Assembly: GCA_001969505.1 (NCBI GenBank)
Contig: LSSK01000604.1
Span: 1-21,905, forward strand
Origin: Zancudomyces culisetae
Lineage: Eukaryota; Kickxellomycota; Harpellomycetes; Harpellales; Legeriomycetaceae
Direction of reading: 5' to 3'
DNA: 21,905 nt
Below the pieces are notes generated by a model. That model was not told where the DNA came from and made no database searches. It was given only the letters and a program-made list of their open reading frames with translations. The position numbers were made by a program, and so were the translations under genes. This document shows positions 15,107 to 21,905 of the stretch, piece after piece; the first letter of the stretch is position 1, and every line of letters starts with the position of its first letter.

Positions 15107-17170
15107 TTAACCGTCGTTATATGTGTTTTTTTTTTCTAATATATATAATGTAAACATATTAGATAAATTATAATCATGAGTGTTTAACCATTTGTTTGAT
15201 AGATTCATTTTTAATAATATATTATAATCATCTATAAATTTAGATTCATCTATTATATATTCAATTTCATTTATTACTATATTTTCTATATATGTTTTAA
15301 CTGATCTATTATCAATAGATTTAATATTATATTTTTTGTCTGATATATTTATAGATTTATTTAAACCAAGTAATATAACATATTTAGTTTTAAAAATATA
15401 TTCTTTAATATAACTTATTGTAAAAAAGAATGCAGTGCAATCAAAATCAAAACCAGTATTATTATTATTATTATTAATAATACCAGAGTTGGTATTATAA
15501 TTTTTTATATACTCTTCGTACGATGTATTATATATTGATATATTTTTAAAATTAGATGTTCTTGATTTCAATACAGATATATCGTTTGGTTCTACGCATA
15601 CTAGTTTTGATATATATAATAACCATTTATTTGCGTCTTGACCTTTTCCCGATCCTACATCTAATAAAGAATATTTATTATTATTATTTTTTATATATAT
15701 ATATTTTAATGCATAGTTTTTAATTTCATTATGATATAATTTAACAAATTTAAGATCGTTATTTGTTAATATATTGGATATATCATATAATATATTATTA
15801 TTATTATTAATCAAATCCGTATATGCTTTATAAGAATTTGGAAATGATTTATCATACCTTCTTTTTAATATTTTTAAGTTATTTATATCATTTGTTATTT
15901 CGTATATTTTTTGATTATTTGTATCTGATGTAAGATTTATATCGTTATATATATCATGTATATTTTTTATATCTATATCTATAAAATATTTAGATGTACC
16001 TTTCATAACATAGTATTTATTATAAGATAATATTCCAATATCTATTGTTATATTTCTTTTTATTCTATATATTTTATCTTTATATTTACCTGAACTAGTT
16101 AATATTACACCATCATTTGGTAGCATAGATATATTATTTGTATTACTGATTGTATTATATGATAATATATTATTAATTATATTTAAAACATTGTAATTAT
16201 TAAAATATATTTGTTCTTTTATTATAAAATTATCTATAGATATGTTTCTTAGTATTTTCTGACGATTATTAAAATTTAATTTATACTCTATCAAATCAAG
16301 AATATAATAAGTCCCATTTAAATATTCACAATCTAATATTAAAGGAAAAGATAATTCATCTATATTTTTATAGTTAGAGCTATTAATATAATTAAAAGTA
16401 TAATTTAATTGTGTTTTGGTATTGTTATTATTTATATTATCTAAATCATATATATTTAAATACGCGTCTATTAATATTATTTTTCTTACACCATCGAGTT
16501 TTAAAGATATGTATCCATCTTTCATATACCATATATCAGAGATTTTTGCATATATTGGTTTGTTTATATAAATAATATTTATATAATAATCAATGTTATT
16601 AATTTTTGTATTATATAAATTTATTATAAAAAGATAGTCATTATATGATAATTTATTATTTATTTCTACTTCTAGTTCATAATTAACATAAGAAGTGTTA
16701 CTTTTTATATTTTTTGTTTTTGACAACATTATTGAAAAGTTGGGTTTATCGTATGAGTATCTATATATGTTTCTGGTTAAAGTATGAGAAGAAGTATTTA
16801 TATATCTAGGATCACTGATAATACTTTCTAACGAATATACTAATTTATAATTTTTATACTTTATTTTTTCAATATATTGTTTTTTATAAAATATATTTAT
16901 GTTATTATCAGATATTTTATTTATCAAACTACAAGAATTATTTAATTTATATATTATATTTGTATATATATCATGTTTGTTAAAATTAAACATATTTAAT
17001 ATATTATTAAAATGATTTTCATCGATATTAGATCTTAATTCAATCTCAAATAAATCATTTTCATATATATTATTATTTAATTTAACTGGTATATATATGT
17101 TGTTTATTAAATCAAACAATTTCATGTTTAACAAAATGATAATAATAATATATATATATTGTAAAATCAA
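15107..17170 (-). CDS. mRNA capping enzyme: triphosphatase, guanylyltransferase and (guanine-N7) methyltransferase
   Basis: All three capping activities appear in one 687-residue chain, as in poxvirus and asfarvirus large capping proteins and yeast linear-plasmid ORF3. The N-terminal tunnel-type triphosphatase shows paired acidic strands, EIELR (42-46) and ELEVEI further on. The guanylyltransferase has KLDGVR with nucleotide-accepting K224, then the LDCEYLNG motif and YRIKRNITIDIG. The C-terminal SAM-binding motif is LLDVGSGKGQDANKW (about 502-516), followed by VEPND. The first ATG adds 15 mostly hydrophobic residues (ILQYIYIIIIILLN). The second, at 17125, gives the more natural start MKLFDLINN and lies 90 nt from the promoter motif, against 45 nt for the first. 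The true N-terminus is open. It would cap transcripts made outside the nucleus. Confidence 0.95.
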   Translation of the reverse strand: MILQYIYIIIIILLNMKLFDLINNIYIPVKLNNNIYENDLFEIELRSNIDENHFNNILNMFNFNKHDIYTNIIYKLNNSCSLINKISDNNINIFYKKQYIEKIKYKNYKLVYSLESIISDPRYINTSSHTLTRNIYRYSYDKPNFSIMLSKTKNIKSNTSYVNYELEVEINNKLSYNDYLFIINLYNTKINNIDYYINIIYINKPIYAKISDIWYMKDGYISLKLDGVRKIILIDAYLNIYDLDNINNNNTKTQLNYTFNYINSSNYKNIDELSFPLILDCEYLNGTYYILDLIEYKLNFNNRQKILRNISIDNFIIKEQIYFNNYNVLNIINNILSYNTISNTNNISMLPNDGVILTSSGKYKDKIYRIKRNITIDIGILSYNKYYVMKGTSKYFIDIDIKNIHDIYNDINLTSDTNNQKIYEITNDINNLKILKRRYDKSFPNSYKAYTDLINNNNNILYDISNILTNNDLKFVKLYHNEIKNYALKYIYIKNNNNKYSLLDVGSGKGQDANKWLLYISKLVCVEPNDISVLKSRTSNFKNISIYNTSYEEYIKNYNTNSGIINNNNNNTGFDFDCTAFFFTISYIKEYIFKTKYVILLGLNKSINISDKKYNIKSIDNRSVKTYIENIVINEIEYIIDESKFIDDYNILLKMNLSNKWLNTHDYNLSNMFTLYILEKKNTYNDG

Positions 17171-17213
17171 AATAATTTAATAAATAATAATTTTATATGT
17201 ATATAATATATAA

Positions 17214-17223
17214 ATTCAAATTT
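17214..17223 (-). promoter_or_regulatory. AAATTTGAAT promoter motif, capping enzyme gene
   Basis: Exact motif on the minus strand, 45 nt before the ATG at 17170 and 90 nt before that at 17125. The rest of the 278-bp gap 17171-17448 shows nothing further. Confidence 0.65.
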
Positions 17224-17448
17224 ATATATTTTTATATTTTTATGGACTTTATTTATTTTATGATTTTTATTTTGATTATATTATATTTTATAATAAAAGA
17301 TAGTAATAGTAAATAAGACATTTGACATTATTAAAACTTAAACTTAATTTATAATAATGATGTAAAACAAATGTGTAAATAAAATAAAAATAATAAATAA
17401 AACAGATTAATATAAAAAGGTGTATAATTATCACTTAATGTATTAAAA

Positions 17449-18027
17449 TTATTGAAATAATAAACCTTGTGATTTTAAATATTTTTTATCTTCTTTACTA
17501 AGATCAACAGAATCATCGTTGATTATTTTACCACAACATACATATTTTTCATTATCAACAATGTATAAATAATTTTTGTCATCAATAAACATTCCACTTT
17601 CATGAGATTTTATTCCTTTAGGAATTATTGATGATTGATCAATATTATTAAATTCATTAGGTTTAACATCATTAGAAGTCGAAGCATCTTCTGTATTTTC
17701 TTCCCATTTCAAATGAATTTTACAATATTTTGATGAACCATATTTTCTCTTCGAGCATTTACTATTTTTATTTTTTCCAGTAAGTATAACAAAATCACAT
17801 CTTTCGTCATCTGGTATTGTAGATGCTGATTTTTTTTTACTGTTTAATGAAATATCGTTATCAGATAATTCACTAATATGTAAAGAGTATCTAGGCATCA
17901 TAGTTTTAAGAATAGTTTCAGCATCCATGTTAGGATTTTCTTTTGATATATCTATTGCTTTCTTTAATCTGGTCAACTCTATAGCTGAAAACATTTCAAC
18001 TAATTTGTAATCGTTAATAATATCCAT
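17449..18027 (-). CDS. Small zinc-motif protein with single Cys3His motif
   Basis: This 192-residue protein has an N-terminal helical part (1-50) and a charged linker. One motif C77-x13-C91-x10-C102-x2-H105 (KYCKIH) follows, with the same layout as in the 427-residue and terminal-repeat proteins (shared SGKNK/TGKNK before the second Cys). The C-terminal part (about 145-192) has alternating hydrophobic residues, a CCGKI element and a lysine-rich end (SKEDKKYLKSQGL). The N-terminus is not alike between the families, so they share a motif rather than whole-length homology. A DNA-, RNA- or protein-binding regulatory role is inference. Large DNA viruses encode many such proteins, some of them transcription factors. 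It lies between the capping enzyme and the Asn-rich gene, all on the minus strand. Confidence 0.85.
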   Translation of the reverse strand: MDIINDYKLVEMFSAIELTRLKKAIDISKENPNMDAETILKTMMPRYSLHISELSDNDISLNSKKKSASTIPDDERCDFVILTGKNKNSKCSKRKYGSSKYCKIHLKWEENTEDASTSNDVKPNEFNNIDQSSIIPKGIKSHESGMFIDDKNYLYIVDNEKYVCCGKIINDDSVDLSKEDKKYLKSQGLLFQ

Positions 18028-18164
18028 ATTATATTGTTATTGTTTTTTTTATTAATACTTATATTGATATGATTAATATGTATATATATGTATAATAGAT
18101 ATATATGTATAATAGTTACAATAACAATAATAAATTAAATTTAATATACATTAAATATATATGA

Positions 18165-18174
18165 TTTCAAATTT
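18165..18174 (-). promoter_or_regulatory. Promoter motif AAATTTGAAA, small zinc-motif gene
   Basis: Core ATTTGA on the minus strand, 139 nt before the ATG at 18027, the longest spacing in the window. Between them a 17-bp unit of the form TATATATGTATAATAG is repeated twice in tandem (about 18080-18113). Confidence 0.5.
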
Positions 18175-18229
18175 ACACGAATTAAGTTAATTTGTTTTAC
18201 TATAAAATTTATATATGTATTGTGTATAA

Positions 18230-18847
18230 TTAATGTATTGTATATATATATTCACAATATATTTTTGTATTTCTTATTTGTATTATAAATTTATATATAG
18301 TATCTATTTTTAAATTATCATTTATATTATAATACTTTTTATTATCAATATAAAAAATATTTGGAATACTTAAAAATATACAATTTTCAATTAAAGTAGA
18401 TTTAGATGTTATTATTTTAAGATTAATTTCTTTTTTAAATTTAATTGATTTGTTATTGTTTTTATTTTTTATTTTAAAATCATATATATTATCTTTATTG
18501 TTATTTATATTGTTATTTATATTGTTATTATTATTATTATTATTATTGTTATTTATATTGTTATTATTGTTATTTATATTGTTATTATTATTATTATTAT
18601 TGTTATTTGTATTTAAATTGCTTATATTTGAATTGTTTATATTTAAACTGTTATATTCTTTATTTTTATTAAATGATAGTTCAATATACGATTTTGTATT
18701 ATCATTTAATTGTTTTTTATTTATATTTTTTATTATATCCAAAGGTGATACAGGGCTGTGTAACTTATCGTAGTTAAAATCAATACAATTTACTTCTAGT
18801 TTATTAATATATATTTTTTTTATTTTTCCTATAAACATATAATTCAT
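18230..18847 (-). CDS. Asn-rich protein with beta-rich ends, unknown function
   Basis: I do not recognise this 205-residue protein. The N-terminal 60 residues (IGKIKKIYINKLEVNCIDF) and C-terminal 75 (INLKIITSKSTLIENCIFLS, then IQIRNTKIYCEY) alternate hydrophobic and polar residues like beta strands. They are joined by a low-complexity Asn tract broken by single Ile residues. An oligonucleotide-binding fold split by an Asn loop is one possibility, which would suit a single-strand DNA-binding protein, but no diagnostic motif is visible. The frame is kept through the microsatellite and the gene has a promoter motif, so I believe it is real. It is divergent from the helicase gene. Confidence 0.7.
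   Translation of the reverse strand: MNYMFIGKIKKIYINKLEVNCIDFNYDKLHSPVSPLDIIKNINKKQLNDNTKSYIELSFNKNKEYNSLNINNSNISNLNTNNNNNNNNNNINNNNNNINNNNNNNNNNNINNNINNNKDNIYDFKIKNKNNNKSIKFKKEINLKIITSKSTLIENCIFLSIPNIFYIDNKKYYNINDNLKIDTIYKFIIQIRNTKIYCEYIYTIH
18496..18612. repeat. ATT/GTT trinucleotide microsatellite
   Basis: Plus-strand runs of att with interspersed gtt and tat encode Asn runs with isolated Ile on the minus strand. Trinucleotide growth keeps the frame, and length is likely variable. Confidence 0.85.
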
Positions 18848-18978
18848 AATTACTTATATATTTTCTTTATTATAATTATATTATGTTTATTTAATAATAT
18901 AAAATATTAACATTGTTTGTTGTTATATATTTTCTTTATAAAAATATACATTATCTATTTAAAAGTTATTATATATAT

Positions 18979-18988
18979 ATTCAAATTA
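18979..18988 (-). promoter_or_regulatory. Promoter motif TAATTTGAAT, Asn-rich gene
   Basis: Core ATTTGA on the minus strand, 133 nt before the ATG at 18847. A second minus-strand core lies at 19016-19021. Confidence 0.5.
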
Positions 18989-19035
18989 TATATTTGTTAA
19001 ATATATTTTTATATATCAAATTTTCTAAAATATTA

Positions 19036-19045
19036 AAATTTGAAT
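19036..19045 (+). promoter_or_regulatory. AAATTTGAAT promoter motif, helicase gene
   Basis: Exact motif on the plus strand, 77 nt before the ATG at 19121, in the 273-bp divergent gap 18848-19120. Confidence 0.7.
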
Positions 19046-19120
19046 ATTTATTTATTATATGTATATAAAATTATATTTGTTAAATATATACATTAAATAT
19101 TATTCAAAGTATCATTTAAA

Positions 19121-21394
19121 ATGTCTAATCTTTTAAACTACGAACTATATCATAACATAGATGAATATCTTCCTATACACCATAGTAACTTAAATGACAG
19201 AGTTAATAAAAAACAAATAAAAGAAAATATAATTAATAATGAATATAATAAATTTAATTTATTTAGACATCAGGTGTTTATAGGAAGTTATATGAGTAAA
19301 TATACAGATAACTATTCTATGTTATTATTTCACAGTATGGGAACAGGTAAAACATTAAGTTCTTTAAATGCTGCAAGATTTAACGATTCTACATTAGTAA
19401 TAGTTAAAAACAAAATGATGAAAAATTTATATAAAAATAATATTAAATTATTAGATATATCAAAAAATAATATTAGAATATCTACATATAATACTTTAAA
19501 AAACATAAACGAAAATTTAATAATTGTCGATGAAGCTCATCATTTAAAATATAAAAAAGAATTATTTAATAAACTATATGATTATCTAATTAACAACCCT
19601 AAAACTAAAATTATGTTGTTAACAGGAACACCTGCTACTAATTCATTTGAAGATTTGTATCCTTTATTTAGTTTATTATTAAGAAAAAAGATATTTTTAT
19701 TATCTGATAGAATATTTGAAGAATTAAAAGGAAAAGTATCTTTGAGATATTTGTCAGAAAATGAAGTAAATATAGATATCAGCTATAAAACAATATATGT
19801 TCCTATGGATAAATTTGACCTTGATCAAGAAGATTCTGTGTATAATAAATTTGAGAACTTTTCTATATCATTTAAGTACAATAAAATATTAGAATTAGTA
19901 TTAAAATATATAGATAAAAAAATAGTTATATACTGTAATAAAGTAGAAAAATACGGTGTTAATAAAATATATAATATTATAAATAGTAGTAAATTTTATA
20001 ATTACAAAAACATCAATAATAAAAATATAAACAATATCAAAATATTAAAATTTACTGGATTAGATACATCATCTAAAAAAATTGACGAATTTAACAATAC
20101 AGATTCTTGTATACTAATAGCTAGCTCAAAACTAAAAGAAGGAATTACTTTGAAAAATGTTGATGTGTTAATAATAACTTCTCAGTTTTGGAATTACGAG
20201 AATAAAAATCAACTTATAGGTAGATTTAAAAGAATAGGAGCTTATTCTTCTGATCATTCTAACAAGCTAAGAATAATAAATATAATAGCTGATTATAATA
20301 TAAATAGCAATGATAATGTAAATTATTACAATATAGATAATTATAATACTACACCCTATTCATATTCTGATATTTGTTTAAGTATACCTTCACAAAGTAA
20401 AGCGCAAGCGCTGAGTGGTCCAATCGGGCAGAGTGATAAATATTATATAATAAAAAATGATAATAAAAAAATAGCTTTTGATTCAATAGATAAATACAAA
20501 GAATACATATGTAAAACAAAAATAGAAAATATAGATAAATATATAAATAAGTTAAAAGATATATCAATAGATTTAAGCGATGAAAATTTATATAATTTGT
20601 CATTAAAAGCTAACAATAAAAAAATATGGAATATATACATATATCATAAATATGTTAATATTATATCATCTTATAATAAAAGATTCTATTATTATAATAT
20701 TAACAATAAAGATATTAAATGGATTCCATCGTTATATAACGATCCTGTTTTTGATGATTTATCTGTATATTCTGAAAATAACAATGAAGATGAATGTAAT
20801 GTCGATGTTGATTTTTATGAATATATTGTAAATAATAAACATAACTATAGTTATATAATAAATACTGTATTTAAATCTAATGGTTTGTCTAAAGATATAG
20901 AAGGAAATTATTTTATAAAATCAGATGATGAGTATTATATAAATAAACTTAATAATAAGATTAGATTTATTAAAAATAATATGAAAATGTATAGCATACA
21001 TTATTCATCTGAATATGTGTATGGTATAATTTATTTTTCTATAGATAAAAAATATAGATTTTTAAAATATGATAATGACGGAATAGAAAATTATGACAAT
21101 GTCAACATAAACACTGATAAAAGAAAAATCGGAAGAGGATGTATATTGGAAAATGTATTAAAAGATGATATAATAAATATTTCAAATCATTATAACATTG
21201 ATGTAAATACTTTATCTAATAAAAAAACAATTATAGAACAAATAAAAAATACTGCTTTAATTAATAAACAGGAAAGATTAAATATATATAACAATAAATG
21301 TAGTAAATTAAACAAAAACAACTGTAAAACAGATGTATCACATATGGATAATAAAACATATATTGATTTTCCTATTATAATATATTATATTTAG
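19121..21394 (+). CDS. Superfamily 2 DEAH helicase/ATPase of the poxvirus D6/D11 (VETF/NPH-I) type
   Basis: The motifs in this 757-residue protein run in order: Q-like LFRHQ (47-51), Walker A HSMGTGKT (71-78), STYNTLKN (Ia/Ib region), DEAH (137-140), LTGTPATN (167-174), motif V SSKLKEGITLKNVDVLI and motif VI NQLIGRFKRIGA (about 363-374). This set resembles the transcription initiation and termination ATPases of large DNA viruses and ORF4 of yeast linear plasmids. It would act with the RNA polymerase in starting or releasing transcripts, although a replication role cannot be excluded. The C-terminal 380 residues have no motif I recognise. A GC-rich patch at 20395-20440 (SQSKAQALSGPIGQSD) sits just after the helicase core and uses codons rare elsewhere here (gcg, ctg, ggg, cag). 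Confidence 0.95.
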   Translation: MSNLLNYELYHNIDEYLPIHHSNLNDRVNKKQIKENIINNEYNKFNLFRHQVFIGSYMSKYTDNYSMLLFHSMGTGKTLSSLNAARFNDSTLVIVKNKMMKNLYKNNIKLLDISKNNIRISTYNTLKNINENLIIVDEAHHLKYKKELFNKLYDYLINNPKTKIMLLTGTPATNSFEDLYPLFSLLLRKKIFLLSDRIFEELKGKVSLRYLSENEVNIDISYKTIYVPMDKFDLDQEDSVYNKFENFSISFKYNKILELVLKYIDKKIVIYCNKVEKYGVNKIYNIINSSKFYNYKNINNKNINNIKILKFTGLDTSSKKIDEFNNTDSCILIASSKLKEGITLKNVDVLIITSQFWNYENKNQLIGRFKRIGAYSSDHSNKLRIINIIADYNINSNDNVNYYNIDNYNTTPYSYSDICLSIPSQSKAQALSGPIGQSDKYYIIKNDNKKIAFDSIDKYKEYICKTKIENIDKYINKLKDISIDLSDENLYNLSLKANNKKIWNIYIYHKYVNIISSYNKRFYYYNINNKDIKWIPSLYNDPVFDDLSVYSENNNEDECNVDVDFYEYIVNNKHNYSYIINTVFKSNGLSKDIEGNYFIKSDDEYYINKLNNKIRFIKNNMKMYSIHYSSEYVYGIIYFSIDKKYRFLKYDNDGIENYDNVNINTDKRKIGRGCILENVLKDDIINISNHYNIDVNTLSNKKTIIEQIKNTALINKQERLNIYNNKCSKLNKNNCKTDVSHMDNKTYIDFPIIIYYI
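20401..20412. repeat. GC-rich 12-mer AGCGCAAGCGCT, copy 2
   Basis: Identical to 13253-13264, inside the helicase gene at the start of a longer GC-rich patch that ends near 20436. It can fold into a four-pair stem with a CAAG loop. Confidence 0.75.
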
Positions 21395-21431
21395 TATATT
21401 ATAATAAATAATTATACAAAAATTTGTATTT

Positions 21432-21441
21432 AAATTTGAAT
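21432..21441 (+). promoter_or_regulatory. AAATTTGAAT promoter motif, right terminal-repeat gene
   Basis: Mirror of 487-496: exact motif on the plus strand at the inner edge of the repeat. Confidence 0.7.
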
Positions 21442-21537
21442 TTATAATATTTAAATGTTAAGTAAAAAGACGATTATATATTAACGACAACAATTAATAT
21501 AGTTATCAATTAGTTATCAATATAAATAAAAACAACA

Positions 21538-21905
21538 ATGGCTAGCAAGTTATCTGATACATATTGTTCTGAAGTGAAACAGATTGCTGATCTGGTATTT
21601 CAAACCGAATCTATTAACGAATTACTTCCTAATTATCATACAGTAGTGAAAGATTTAGTAAAAGAACTACACGAAAGAATTACACGTATACTTAATCTCA
21701 ACATCAACGAAAACAAAATAAAAATTAATTTTGTTAGTAATGATAATAAGTGCAGAAGTATACTTAGTTCTCGAAAATATAAAGATGCTCCTGTCTATTG
21801 TAAAAACAGAGCTAGATATAAAACAATAGGAAACAAGCCATGTTGTGGTATTCATAAACATGATGATGTTCATCAAACTGAATCTTCTTGTAAATTTCCT
21901 ATTAG
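21538..21905 (+). CDS. Zinc-motif (Cys3His) protein, right terminal-repeat copy, 3' end missing
   Basis: Open from the ATG at 21538 to the window end, without a stop. It is the inverted second copy of the gene at 1-390, with the same first 118 or so residues and one difference near the edge (P against T after CKF). The first Cys3His motif is complete (ending CCGIH) and the second has just begun at SSCKF. The leader aataaaaacaacaatg supports the start. With the copy at 11104-12387, three members of one family lie in this window, two of them at the termini, a typical place for multigene families in linear viral genomes. The function is unknown. The full gene presumably continues beyond the window. 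Confidence 0.85.
   Translation, partial: MASKLSDTYCSEVKQIADLVFQTESINELLPNYHTVVKDLVKELHERITRILNLNINENKIKINFVSNDNKCRSILSSRKYKDAPVYCKNRARYKTIGNKPCCGIHKHDDVHQTESSCKFPI

Larger units (their letters stand above)
21431..21905. repeat. Right terminal inverted repeat (cut at the window edge)
   Basis: Reverse complement of 23-497 with a single mismatch at 21898. It begins in the promoter motif of the gene it carries, 37 bases after the helicase stop. The 143-bp gap 21395-21537 holds the inner boundary and the leader with two tagttatcaat direct repeats (21500-21521). Confidence 0.9.

Noticed and set aside
18450-18773. 107-residue Leu-rich plus-strand frame resembling a membrane protein
   Set aside because: Antisense of the Asn microsatellite (AAT read backwards gives Leu/Ile/Phe codons).
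20349-20640. Minus-strand frames of 84 and 65 residues
   Set aside because: Antisense to the helicase gene, with composition-driven I/L/Y/F content.
1-21905. tRNA, rRNA, riboswitch or introns
   Set aside because: No cloverleaf-like GC-rich segment, no rRNA-like block, and all large genes are continuous apart from the single A9 break.

Overview
The window is a very AT-rich (roughly 80% A+T), densely packed stretch without visible introns. It carries enzymes of a self-contained cytoplasmic DNA element: a family-B DNA polymerase, an RPB2-type RNA polymerase subunit, a three-domain mRNA capping enzyme and a D6/D11-type superfamily 2 helicase. This set is shared by the nucleocytoplasmic large DNA viruses (Nucleocytoviricota) and, apart from the polymerase type, by the cytoplasmic linear killer plasmids (virus-like elements) of yeasts. 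Both ends carry the same sequence in inverted orientation (23-497 against 21431-21905, one mismatch). I therefore read the window as most of a small linear element, or one arm of a larger one, with long terminal inverted repeats. Both ends are cut inside a gene. The host cannot be read from the sequence. A fungus or another AT-rich eukaryote is my inference, from the fungal-type chitinase and the resemblance to yeast killer plasmids.

Layout. 1-497: left inverted repeat with the start of a Cys/His zinc-motif gene. 530-3773 (minus): a secreted LysM/hevein/GH18 chitinase resembling the alpha-beta subunit of yeast killer toxins, broken at an A9 run. 3936-5258 (plus): a repeat protein with a WYP motif. 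5311-6558 (plus): a secreted protein with a cysteine at its C-terminus, a candidate partner of the chitinase. 6559-6950: non-coding, with a possible gene remnant. 6951-9218 (minus): DNA polymerase. 9392-10996 (plus): a second, tandemly duplicated WYP-repeat protein. 11104-12387 (plus): a full-length paralogue of the terminal-repeat gene, containing 26 copies of a 12-bp repeat. 12619-14910 (minus): RNA polymerase second subunit. 15107-17170 (minus): capping enzyme. 17449-18027 (minus): a small zinc-motif protein. 18230-18847 (minus): an Asn-rich protein. 19121-21394 (plus): helicase. 21431-21905: right inverted repeat.

How it fits together. Nearly every gene is preceded, 45-140 nt upstream of its ATG, by AAATTTGAAT or a close variant. 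Its core ATTTGA fits the ATNTGA upstream conserved sequence known from yeast cytoplasmic linear plasmids. One promoter signal, an own polymerase subunit, an own capping enzyme and a transcription-type helicase imply cytoplasmic transcription independent of the host nucleus. The left third looks like killer or secretion cargo and the rest like replication and transcription core. No RPB1 homologue, capsid protein, packaging ATPase or terminal-protein domain is visible. The polymerase looks like the RNA-primed viral and eukaryotic type, not the protein-primed type of yeast linear plasmids, which makes the combination unusual.
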